A stretch of DNA of 49,035 bases from an uncultured Lachnospiraceae bacterium (GTDB taxonomy: Bacteria > Bacillota > Clostridia > Lachnospirales > Lachnospiraceae), in NCBI GenBank assembly GCA_934385475.1, contig CAKRPS010000018.1, positions 1 through 49,035 of the forward strand, written 5' to 3'. The position numbers were made by a program, and so were the translations under genes. Shown one piece after another: positions 42,040 through 49,035 of the stretch (position 1 is its first letter; the number at the start of each line of letters is the position of its first letter). The notes under the pieces were generated by a model. The model was not told the origin of the DNA. It ran no database searches and saw nothing but the letters and a program-made list of their open reading frames with translations.

Positions 42040-43596
42040 TTATTTTTTATATACCGCAAAGTATTCATTTTCATATATGATCTGACACTCTGCCATAACC
42101 TCTCTCAAGAGAGCATCCTCCCTTGTAAGATATAATTTCCATAATTCTGGTGCGTCCTGAGACTGGCCGTATCCATCCTCCCCCAGAAGATATCTGTCAA
42201 CCACCACACAGTCCGCTTCTCTCAGATCTTTGGTCACCTGCTCCTGCCCTATCCCGTATTGATACAAAAGCAGATACTCCTGGTCGCAGTCTGTCACCGC
42301 AATCCGTCCACAGTCCTGTATCTTTACATTCCGGTAAGCTTCGGAAAGCATATCCTCCCGGTTTCCGTAACTCTGCCCACTGTGCAGTAACGAAAGAATA
42401 CAAAGTACGAATGTCAGAGCGGCGGTTATCGCCTCCATGTACTGCCACCGTATTTTGCTTTCCTTAAAACATTCTCCCAGCTTTCCAAACGTCCAGCCTG
42501 CAAGCAAAGCGATCATTGCCCCCGCAAAGGAAAAGACCCGATAATATGGGAGCTTACACTGCACTGCCAGCATTCCGGGCAGCATAATGAGCGATACCAG
42601 AAAATATATTCCAAAAAAGTCCGGCTGACGGATCATTCCCTTTACCAGAAAAACACAGCCGATCACTACGACAACTCCCCAGAAGACAGTGCTTCCTCCC
42701 AGCGACAGATAGGAAAAATGGATGCCGAACAGGTTGCCGATCCAATCTGCAAACCTTGCCAGGAACCCTTCCCTGCCGACACTCTGGATATAGGGACTTG
42801 CCAGCATGTAATTGATGCCTGCTTTCAATGTCGAAAACGGAGCTTTCCGGATTACATCTATATGCCCCATTCCATAATAGTTTCCACCCTCTGCCTTGCA
42901 CAAAAGATTGGAACCGACAGCAAGCCAGAGCACTCCATAAAGAAATACAGTTCCTGCCGCACTGACAAGGGATGCGAGCACAAGTTTCCAAAGCTTCCGG
43001 TATTCTTTTTTGCACAGCAGTGTCAGCCCTCCGGCAACGCACAGAGGAAGCACCATATAGATACTGCTCGGAATCGCCCACAGCGAAAGTAACAGGGAAA
43101 TTGCCCACACAATATAATTCCACTTTGTATCTTTTTCTGTGATACGAATAAGCTGCAAAATTGCCACAAGATAACAGAACGTTACAAGCGCATAGCCTCT
43201 TCCCTGCACGGCAAGCTGATTGACAAGCTGTAATCCCGCAAAGAGAAATACCGGCACTAACGCAAGTGCACCCTTCCGTATCCTCCCCGCAATGCGGTAC
43301 AGGAGCATCAGGCTGCCAAGGCTGCACAGATAAGATATCCCTCTGAGTGCGAATGCCGAATTACCAAAAATCAGCAGGCACGCCGACAAAACGGAATAGC
43401 CCACATGATTGTTCGGCAGCGGCCAGTGGATCGCCGCATAGACCGGTCCCCGGCTGATAAAATAATAATATGTGTAGAGCTCGTCATACCACGGAACGAT
43501 GCCGAACATCCGAAACGCATAATAAACCGCCATTCCGACAAGAAAAAGGGAGAAAAAAAGCGTAGTCTTATCCGTTTTGCTTAATTTCTCAACCAT
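42040..43596 (-). CDS. GT39-like multi-pass membrane glycosyltransferase
   Basis: This 518-residue membrane protein has about ten to twelve helices. The first external loop carries WYDELYTYYYF near residue 35, the acidic pair typical of PMT/ArnT-type (GT39/GT-C) glycosyltransferases that use lipid-linked sugars. The C-terminal 90 residues are soluble and include CDQEYLLLYQYG. The sugar donor and acceptor are unknown. ATG 43596 overlaps the leuB stop (TGATG) with GGAGAG nine bases upstream; a TTG just before is not needed. Its place between leuB and ilvD is odd for a cell-envelope enzyme. Confidence 0.8.
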   Translation of the reverse strand: MVEKLSKTDKTTLFFSLFLVGMAVYYAFRMFGIVPWYDELYTYYYFISRGPVYAAIHWPLPNNHVGYSVLSACLLIFGNSAFALRGISYLCSLGSLMLLYRIAGRIRKGALALVPVFLFAGLQLVNQLAVQGRGYALVTFCYLVAILQLIRITEKDTKWNYIVWAISLLLSLWAIPSSIYMVLPLCVAGGLTLLCKKEYRKLWKLVLASLVSAAGTVFLYGVLWLAVGSNLLCKAEGGNYYGMGHIDVIRKAPFSTLKAGINYMLASPYIQSVGREGFLARFADWIGNLFGIHFSYLSLGGSTVFWGVVVVIGCVFLVKGMIRQPDFFGIYFLVSLIMLPGMLAVQCKLPYYRVFSFAGAMIALLAGWTFGKLGECFKESKIRWQYMEAITAALTFVLCILSLLHSGQSYGNREDMLSEAYRNVKIQDCGRIAVTDCDQEYLLLYQYGIGQEQVTKDLREADCVVVDRYLLGEDGYGQSQDAPELWKLYLTREDALLREVMAECQIIYENEYFAVYKK

Positions 43597-44681
43597 CAAT
43601 CAATTCTCTCCGCAAGAATATCACCCATCTGACTGCATCCCACCTGTGTACAGCCCTCCGACATAATATCCACGGTCCGGTAACCGTCCTGCAATGCACT
43701 CTGTACAGTCTTTTCTACCGCTGCAGCCTCTTTGTCAAGGTCAAAGCTGTAGCGCAGCATCATTGCCGCTGAAAGAACGGTTGCGATCGGGTTTGCAATA
43801 TCTTTTCCTGCAATATCAGGAGCCGATCCATGGCTCGGCTCATATAAACCGAACTTGGTGTCATTGAGGGATGCCGAAGCCAGCATACCGATCGATCCCG
43901 TCACCATGCTCGCCTCGTCCGACAGAATATCACCGAACATGTTCTCTGTGAGGATCACATCAAACTGTGCCGGATCTTTGACAAGCTGCATTGCACAGTT
44001 ATCTACCAGCATATGCTCCAGAGTTACCTCCGGATAATCTTTGGCAACCTCCTCAACTACTTTTCTCCAAAGTCTGGATGAATCAAGAACGTTCGCCTTA
44101 TCCACACTTGTAACCTTTTTACGTCTCTTCATGGCGATATCAAATCCCTTGATTGCAATGCGTCTGATCTCATTTTCGTTGTAGGTCAGGGTATCGATCG
44201 CCTTCTGTATTCCATTTTCTGTGATCGTCTTGCGCTCTCCGAAATAGAGTCCGCCGGTCAGCTCACGCATGATCAGCATATCAAATCCGGCATCTGATAT
44301 CTCCTTTTTCAGCGGACAGGCATCCGCAAGCTCACGATACAGAACAGCCGGTCTCAGATTGGCAAACAGATTCAGTTCCTTTCTGATCTTTAAAAGACCT
44401 GCCTCCGGTCTTAATTCCGGGGGAAGCTTATACCATGGAGAAGTTGTCGTGTTTCCTCCGATCGATCCCATCAGTACGGCATCCGCACTCTTTGCTGTCG
44501 CTATCGCTTCCTCGGTAAGCGGAACGCCATGCACATCGATGGATGCGCCTCCCATCAGGATATCCGTATAGGCCATCGTATGACCATATTTGCGTCCGAC
44601 CGCATCCAGAACCTTCTTTGCCTCTCTTACGATCTCCGGTCCAATTCCGTCACCCGGAATACATGTGATTTTTAATTCCAT
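43596..44681 (-). CDS. leuB: 3-isopropylmalate dehydrogenase
   Basis: This 361-residue NAD enzyme oxidises and decarboxylates 3-isopropylmalate in leucine synthesis. The start has [29 protein letters not shown] carries the isopropylmalate-specific recognition Leu/Arg residues, the catalytic Tyr is in [11 protein letters not shown], and the metal-binding Asp residues are in [17 protein letters not shown] precedes the ATG. leuA, leuC and leuD are not in the window. A strong terminator lies only 50 bases upstream, so the leuB promoter must be within or before it. Confidence 0.96.
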   Translation of the reverse strand: MELKITCIPGDGIGPEIVREAKKVLDAVGRKYGHTMAYTDILMGGASIDVHGVPLTEEAIATAKSADAVLMGSIGGNTTTSPWYKLPPELRPEAGLLKIRKELNLFANLRPAVLYRELADACPLKKEISDAGFDMLIMRELTGGLYFGERKTITENGIQKAIDTLTYNENEIRRIAIKGFDIAMKRRKKVTSVDKANVLDSSRLWRKVVEEVAKDYPEVTLEHMLVDNCAMQLVKDPAQFDVILTENMFGDILSDEASMVTGSIGMLASASLNDTKFGLYEPSHGSAPDIAGKDIANPIATVLSAAMMLRYSFDLDKEAAAVEKTVQSALQDGYRTVDIMSEGCTQVGCSQMGDILAERID

Positions 44682-44731
44682 CTTCTCTCCTCTTTTCTGT
44701 TATGTTCCGGCCCTGCCAGCCACACTTCTAT

Positions 44732-44774
44732 AAAAAGGCAAGTTCAAATGGACGATGTCCAATTGAACCTGCCT
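44732..44774 (-). terminator. Terminator after yajC
   Basis: On the minus strand AGGCAGGTTCAATTGGAC pairs almost perfectly with GTCCATTTGAACTTGCCT around an ATC loop, followed by TTTTTATAG. It is the strongest terminator of the right half. Confidence 0.9.
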
Positions 44775-44800
44775 CTCCTGTTTCTGCTCTAAGTCCTGTT

Positions 44801-45118
44801 CTATTCGGCATCTGCCTTCTCGACCTGTGCAATCGCTGATTTCTGCATCGGGATACGGCAGTTCTTGTTGCTGCCGAACTCTACGATAATGGTATCATCC
44901 GTAATATCGATTACGACACCGTAAAATCCGCTTGTTGTCAGGACACAATCTCCTACCTTCATATCCGCGAGCATCGCTGAGACACGCTTCTGTTCCTTCT
45001 TCTGCGGTCTTACCATGATAAAATAGATAAATGCTCCAAAAATAACGATATAGGCAATCAGGATCAGACTGCTTCCTGCTGTTCCCGCTGCTGCTTCCGT
45101 CAATAAAATGTTGTTCAT
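44801..45118 (-). CDS. yajC: Preprotein translocase accessory subunit YajC
   Basis: This 105-residue protein has one N-terminal membrane helix (about 14-36, LILIAYIVIFGAFIYFIM) followed by the conserved VRPQKKEQKR and a small soluble domain (GDCVLTTSGFYGVVIDI). YajC binds SecDF at the Sec translocon. ATG 45118 with GGAGGAG six bases upstream is preferred to an ATG five codons earlier. tgt precedes it, the usual order in bacteria, but secD/secF do not follow: a terminator and leuB do. Confidence 0.94.
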   Translation of the reverse strand: MNNILLTEAAAGTAGSSLILIAYIVIFGAFIYFIMVRPQKKEQKRVSAMLADMKVGDCVLTTSGFYGVVIDITDDTIIVEFGSNKNCRIPMQKSAIAQVEKADAE

Positions 45119-45162
45119 TGTTTTCTCCTCCAAATTCTTGCTATGCTTTCAATTCTAAAAGT

Positions 45163-45191
45163 ATCATACACAAAACGCGTCATAAAGACAA
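45163..45191 (-). promoter_or_regulatory. Promoter of yajC
   Basis: On the minus strand TTGTCT (45191-45186), a 17-base spacer and TATGAT (45168-45163) form a good promoter in the tgt-yajC gap. With the terminator downstream it makes yajC a possible single-gene unit. Confidence 0.65.
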
Positions 45192-45212
45192 GCTTTTTCT
45201 GCCGGACCGTAC

Positions 45213-46340
45213 TTATCCGTTCTGCATCCCATCCAGTTTCCGCCTCTTGTACGCCGCAAACTCTCCACAGTCCAGAGCATCCCTGATCTCTGTCATCATC
45301 GTATTATAGAAATAAAGATTATGCAGAACACAAAGCCGCATGCCGAGCATTTCCTTCGCTTTCAGGAGATGTCTGATATATGCCCTGGAATACCTTCTGC
45401 ACGCAGGACACTGACACCCCTCCTCTATCGGCCTGTCATCCAGCTCATACTGCGCATTGAAAAGATTGATCTTTCCATGATTTGTATACAGATGTCCATG
45501 TCTGCCGTTTCTGGTCGGATATACACAGTCAAAGAAGTCAACACCTCTCTCAACCGCCTCCAGGATATTGGCAGGTGTTCCTACACCCATCAGATAAGTA
45601 GGCTTATCCTTTGGCAGATAGGGTGTCGTCTCTTCGATGATATGATACATTTCCTCGTGGCTTTCACCCACCGCCAGACCGCCTATCGCGTAGCCGTCAC
45701 ACTCCATCTCGGAAATGCGTTTCGCATGATCGATCCGGATATCCTTAAAGACTGCTCCCTGGTTGATTCCAAACAGAAGCTGATCTCTGTTGATCGTATC
45801 CTCCAGACTGTTGAGCCGTTTCATTTCCTTCTGACACCGCTCCAGCCACCTTGTCGTTCTTGCCACCGAGTTCTCGACATAGCTTCTCTCTGCAACACTG
45901 GACGGACACTCATCAAAGGCCATGGCGATCGTAGAGGCCAGATTCGACTGGATCTGCATACTCTCCTCCGGTCCCATAAATATCTTACGTCCATCTATAT
46001 GAGAGTTAAAATAAACTCCTTCTTCCTTGATCTTACGGAGTCCTGCCAGGGAAAAAACCTGAAATCCACCGGAATCTGTCAGAATCGGCTTGTTCCAGGA
46101 CATAAACTTATGCAGTCCCCCAAGCTTTTTGATCACCTGATCTCCCGGTCTCACATGCAGATGATAGGTGTTGGATAACTCTACCTGTGTTCCTATCCCT
46201 TCCAAATCTTCCGTGGACACTGCTCCTTTAATGGCCGCAACCGTTCCCACATTCATAAACACCGGTGTCTGTACCACTCCGTGCACAGTATGAAATTCTG
46301 CACGCTTCGCGCTGCCTTCCTGCTTCAAAATACGATACAT
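45213..46340 (-). CDS. tgt: Queuine/preQ1 tRNA-guanine transglycosylase
   Basis: This 375-residue enzyme exchanges guanine-34 for preQ1 in tRNAs for Asp, Asn, His and Tyr. The substrate pocket motif is TDSGGFQVFSL and GGLAVGE is present. The nucleophile Asp is in GVDFFDCVYPTRNGRHGH, and the zinc site CQCPAC...LHNLYFYN lies near the C-terminus. The length is that of bacterial Tgt. The ribosome-binding site is weak (GTGAAG region). It lies 40 bases after the carboxypeptidase gene and upstream of yajC. Confidence 0.97.
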   Translation of the reverse strand: MYRILKQEGSAKRAEFHTVHGVVQTPVFMNVGTVAAIKGAVSTEDLEGIGTQVELSNTYHLHVRPGDQVIKKLGGLHKFMSWNKPILTDSGGFQVFSLAGLRKIKEEGVYFNSHIDGRKIFMGPEESMQIQSNLASTIAMAFDECPSSVAERSYVENSVARTTRWLERCQKEMKRLNSLEDTINRDQLLFGINQGAVFKDIRIDHAKRISEMECDGYAIGGLAVGESHEEMYHIIEETTPYLPKDKPTYLMGVGTPANILEAVERGVDFFDCVYPTRNGRHGHLYTNHGKINLFNAQYELDDRPIEEGCQCPACRRYSRAYIRHLLKAKEMLGMRLCVLHNLYFYNTMMTEIRDALDCGEFAAYKRRKLDGMQNG

Positions 46341-46380
46341 GTTTCTGCTTCACTTTCTATTTCTATAACTATCCGTATTA

Positions 46381-47454
46381 CTATAAGTATTTTTCCCAAA
46401 ATTCTTCCAGACAGATATTATCCCTTGTCATGACATAAGCCGCTTCTGTCCCAACATATCGAAAATGCCACGGTTCAAACTCGATGCTCGTGATATATTC
46501 CTTTCCTTTGGGATACCGCAATACAAACCCGTATTCACAGCTATGCTCTGCAAGCCATTTTCCCGCCTCTGTATCCGCAAACCCTTCATCCAGAGAGGTG
46601 TATGTATCGCTGAAAATATCGAGTGCGAGCCCCATCTGATGTTCACTTGCTCCCGGGATCGTAACTGCCTGTGAGGCAATTTTATAGGCCTCCATATAGC
46701 TCATGCCCTGCCCCATATAAAGCTTAATCTTTTTGTTAAACAGGTTTTCCTGTCTGTCAAGATTTCTGTACGGAGAACAGATTGCGAGGTTTACTCCCTC
46801 TTTCTTAGCCGCCTGCAGCATGGCAAGCAGATCATCAATGATCCGTTCATCACACTGCATGCTTCCTGTGATCGTGCCAAGTGTAAACTCATAATCCTCC
46901 GGGATGGGATGCTGTTTATTGACCAACACCAGTCTCCAGTCCGAGGAATCAAAACGATACTCTGCATCGTCCGTCGCCACTGCTTCCTCTCCATCAGTCT
47001 CTTCCAGCCCCGATTCTGTCTCTTCCTGCAGTTCCTGACTTTCCAGAATATCATCTGCTGTGTAAGTATCGACACCTTCCATATCCTCCTGTCTGGAGCA
47101 TATGCTTGCTGCTTCCTCTTCTTCACTCAATCCTTCCTGGGAGGGCACCGTCTCTTTCTCCACCGCCAGCACTACGTCAGAATCCTCAATCACGGCACTG
47201 TATGTCTCCTGCACCGTGATGAATCCGGTTTTCTCCGCAAAGACTGCAAAAGAAAAGCTGCAGCTGTTCATAAAAAAGAGAACCAACAGGGCAATCGAAG
47301 CATATCTCTTTCCATTGCCTGCAAAATACGTAATAACCCAATGACATCCCAGAAGTATCGACATCAATATAAGACACGGATACTTCAACAATTTATGTCG
47401 TTTTATAAATTTTCCAAAACCAAATATAACCTTCTCCCGAAACGTCTTCTTCAT
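46381..47454 (-). CDS. VanY/M15B-type D,D-carboxypeptidase, membrane-anchored
   Basis: This 357-residue protein has two hydrophobic segments near the N-terminus (about 22-45 and 51-72), an acidic Glu-rich linker (about 85-175) and a C-terminal M15B peptidase domain (about 175-350). The zinc ligands and catalytic residues are in SEHQMGLALD (SxHxxGxxxD) and EPWHFRY (ExxH). It should remove the terminal D-Ala from peptidoglycan peptides outside the membrane. No VanS/VanR or D-Ala-D-Lac ligase genes are nearby, so this is a housekeeping-type wall enzyme, not a resistance cluster. GGGG lies before the ATG. Confidence 0.93.
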   Translation of the reverse strand: MKKTFREKVIFGFGKFIKRHKLLKYPCLILMSILLGCHWVITYFAGNGKRYASIALLVLFFMNSCSFSFAVFAEKTGFITVQETYSAVIEDSDVVLAVEKETVPSQEGLSEEEEAASICSRQEDMEGVDTYTADDILESQELQEETESGLEETDGEEAVATDDAEYRFDSSDWRLVLVNKQHPIPEDYEFTLGTITGSMQCDERIIDDLLAMLQAAKKEGVNLAICSPYRNLDRQENLFNKKIKLYMGQGMSYMEAYKIASQAVTIPGASEHQMGLALDIFSDTYTSLDEGFADTEAGKWLAEHSCEYGFVLRYPKGKEYITSIEFEPWHFRYVGTEAAYVMTRDNICLEEFWEKYL

Positions 47455-47598
47455 CTGTTTCCCCTACATCGCCGTATCTTCTGTCCCTGCAAATACTGCG
47501 TAACAATAAAATAATAACATACAAAAACAATTTGTACATCTCTTTTTTATGTAAATCTGTCCGTATTGTGTTTTTTTCTGTTTTTTCATTCGTAAATA

Positions 47599-47607
47599 TG
47601 CTATAAT
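47599..47607 (+). promoter_or_regulatory. Extended -10 promoter of aroC
   Basis: TGCTATAAT is a perfect extended -10 element, 55 bases before the aroC start. The -35 region is T-rich with only a poor TGTTTT match at 17 bases, which is acceptable for an extended -10 promoter. The rest of the 47455-47661 region is AT-rich and must also hold the divergent carboxypeptidase promoter, which I could not place. Confidence 0.65.
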
Positions 47608-47661
47608 GAGCCTTGTTTACAACAAACTCGTACAAAATCAGGAAAGGATTTTACCTATATT

Positions 47662-48762
47662 ATGGCTGGTTCATCATTTGGTACTATTTTTCGCATTACA
47701 ACCTGGGGAGAATCCCACGGCAAAGCATTGGGCGTTGTTGTCGATGGCTGTCCTGCCGGTCTTTCGTTACAGGAGAGCGACGTACAGGCATATTTAAACA
47801 GACGCAAACCCGGACAGTCCAAACTTTCCACCCCTCGTAAAGAGGCGGACGCCGTAGAGATTTTATCCGGTGTCTTTGAGGGAAAAACTACCGGTACGCC
47901 TATTTCCATGGTAGTACATAATACTTCCCAGCGCTCTGCGGATTACAGTGAAATTGCAAATTACTATCGTCCCGGTCATGCCGACTATACCTTTGACGAA
48001 AAATATGGTTTCCGGGATTACCGCGGTGGTGGACGTTCTTCCGGACGGGAAACCATCGGACGGGTTGCCGGCGGTGCCGTAGCGGCTAAATTATTACAGG
48101 AGCTGGGAATTCGCATCACTGCTTATACCCAGTCTATCGGTCCTGTCTCCATCACCCCGGAAAGCTTTAACCGGGATGCAATTTTAGAAACTCCCACCTG
48201 TATGCCGGACTATGAAGCTTCCGCAAAGGCGGAGGCCTATCTGCAAGACTGTACGCAGGCCTGCGACTCTGCCGGTGGCGTGATTGAATGTATCGTAGAC
48301 GGCGTGCCTGCCGGTCTTGGTGACCCGGTCTTTGAGAAGCTGGATGCCAATCTCTCCAAAGCCCTGATGTCCATTGGTGCCATCAAAGCCGTAGAAATCG
48401 GGGATGGAATCCAGGTAGCCCTGAAAAAAGGTTCCGAGAACAATGACCCCTTCCGTATGGAAAATGGACAGGTTGTAAAAGCTACGAATCATGCCGGTGG
48501 GATTCTCGGCGGTATCAGTGACGGTTCCCAGATTGTGCTGCGGGCTTATGTGAAGCCAACCCCATCTATCTTCTCAACCCAGGAGACCGTCAACAAACAG
48601 GGCGAAAATATTTCTGTGGAGATCAAAGGTCGGCACGACCCCATCATCGTTCCCCGTGCTGTCGTAGTGGCAGAGTCCATGGTGGCTCTTACCCTGGCAG
48701 ATGCCCTTTTACTAAATGCGACCGCAAAAGTAGATTCCCTGAAGAAAATCTACACCCCTTAA
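47662..48762 (+). CDS. aroC: Chorismate synthase
   Basis: This 366-residue FMN-dependent lyase converts EPSP to chorismate, the last common step to aromatic amino acids and folate. Signature regions are present: GESHGKALGVVVDGCPAGL (1), RRKPGQSKLSTPRKE, the FMN-binding FRDYRGGGRSSGRET, and RHDPIIVPRAVVVAESMVA near the C-terminus. The AAAGGA site is 13 bases from the ATG, a rather long spacing. It stands alone among minus-strand genes, without other aro genes. Confidence 0.97.
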   Translation: MAGSSFGTIFRITTWGESHGKALGVVVDGCPAGLSLQESDVQAYLNRRKPGQSKLSTPRKEADAVEILSGVFEGKTTGTPISMVVHNTSQRSADYSEIANYYRPGHADYTFDEKYGFRDYRGGGRSSGRETIGRVAGGAVAAKLLQELGIRITAYTQSIGPVSITPESFNRDAILETPTCMPDYEASAKAEAYLQDCTQACDSAGGVIECIVDGVPAGLGDPVFEKLDANLSKALMSIGAIKAVEIGDGIQVALKKGSENNDPFRMENGQVVKATNHAGGILGGISDGSQIVLRAYVKPTPSIFSTQETVNKQGENISVEIKGRHDPIIVPRAVVVAESMVALTLADALLLNATAKVDSLKKIYTP

Positions 48763-48781
48763 TGATCGTGAATCGCCATAA

Positions 48782-48856
48782 CAAAAAGCCTGCACCGGAA
48801 CAATCGGCATCTTGAAATCCACTTTCAAAATCTGTTGTTCCTGTGCAGGCTTTTAT
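48782..48856. terminator. Bidirectional terminator between aroC and the aldolase-like gene
   Basis: AAAAAGCCTGCAC...GGAACAA pairs with TTGTTCC...GTGCAGGCTTTT, with a small inner stem TTGAAA/TTTCAA. A and T runs at both ends serve both converging transcripts. Confidence 0.8.
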
Positions 48857-48869
48857 TCTTGTAAAAAAT

Positions 48870-49035
48870 TTAGAAATTATCTAATAACTCCAGATAAAAA
48901 TCATTATAGTCCTTCCGGTCTTCCTTCACAAACTGAATGGCTGACTTCGGATGCTGGTTCAAGATTCCTGTCAAAAGATAGGGTACGTCATAACCCCATA
49001 CCACACCGGATTCCCGAAGCGGCACAATATGTGCC
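48870..49035 (-). CDS. Aldolase-like protein, 3' part only (HMGL-like)
   Basis: The last 54 codons of a minus-strand gene are visible; the rest lies beyond the window. The end reads LRESGVVWGYDVPYLLTGIL, then NQHPKSAIQF, and finishes FYLELLDNF. The YDVPYLLTG and NQHP segments resemble the C-terminus of HMG-CoA-lyase-like / 4-hydroxy-2-oxovalerate-aldolase-type proteins of gut anaerobes. With only this fragment the function is a guess from pattern memory. Confidence 0.5.
   Translation of the reverse strand, partial: AHIVPLRESGVVWGYDVPYLLTGILNQHPKSAIQFVKEDRKDYNDFYLELLDNF

Noticed and set aside
45321..46178. Plus-strand open frame (285 codons) opposite tgt
   Set aside because: It lies wholly antisense to tgt, lacks a ribosome-binding site and has no domain-like composition.
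46381..47454. Vancomycin resistance cluster because of the VanY-type gene
   Set aside because: No VanH, VanA/B ligase, VanX or VanRS-like genes are nearby; M15B carboxypeptidases are ordinary wall enzymes in Clostridia.

Overview
The window comes from a low-to-mid GC Gram-positive anaerobe of the Clostridia, most likely a Lachnospiraceae-type gut bacterium. The evidence is an oxygen-sensitive nrdD/nrdG ribonucleotide reductase pair, a GGGtGRT protein paired with a NifU/IscU-like scaffold, purine-rich Shine-Dalgarno sites before most genes, a VanY/YkuD peptidoglycan enzyme set, and a mostly chromosomal housekeeping gene content. I cannot name the species. Nearly all genes lie on the minus strand. 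The plus-strand genes are one XRE regulator (8731-9090), a two-gene ABC transporter (25123-26713) and aroC (47662-48762). I saw no CRISPR array, insertion sequence, rRNA or prophage structural gene. No stretch over 300 bases lacks a gene except 29457-29800, which holds the nrdD promoter and a tRNA gene.

Left part (1-9.1 kb): a compact minus-strand run encodes a Ser/Thr-phosphorylation module. It contains a small membrane FHA protein, an FHA protein with a multi-pass PrsW-like membrane core, a zinc-ribbon FHA protein, two PP2C phosphatases, a single-pass VWA/FHA protein and a zinc-ribbon Ser/Thr kinase with an apparently extracytoplasmic TPR and YD-like repeat tail. Upstream are two divergent XRE regulators. 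Between and beside them are several dyads sharing a CTTrCG-N4-CGnAAG pattern, one of them just downstream of a strong TTGACA/TATTAT promoter. This is the most unusual system in the window.

Middle (9.2-29.7 kb): the GGGtGRT/scaffold pair; an SBP-permease-ATPase uptake system of the TrpXYZ-like type behind a structured leader; a co-directional block bracketed by c-di-GMP enzymes (EAL phosphodiesterase, AAA ATPase, topoisomerase III, hexapeptide acyltransferase-like protein, GGDEF cyclase); asd and argH; an ABC ATPase/permease pair of the nitrate/taurine type without a binding protein; and nrdD-nrdG behind a promoter whose -10 is covered by a 16-bp palindrome that looks like an NrdR box. A tRNA-Thr(CGT) with its own promoter and terminator follows.

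Right part (29.8-49 kb): DUF1015-glgB-mscS form one operon, with glgB carrying a 101-residue charged tail. serC-serA lie upstream with two perfect tandem hairpins between them. Then come an L,D-transpeptidase, branched-chain amino acid genes (leuB, a GT39-like membrane protein, ilvD, ilvB), yajC, tgt, a VanY-type carboxypeptidase, divergent aroC and the 3' end of an aldolase-like gene. The DUF1015 protein carries a DGHHR motif like that of ParB-fold free-serine kinases and sits next to serA/serC, which suggests a serine-related role.

A further cross-window observation is a short leader motif, a small hairpin followed by GAAATGAGGAT, repeated in front of the SBP gene, the DUF1015 gene and serA. 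The stem bases change while pairing is largely kept.
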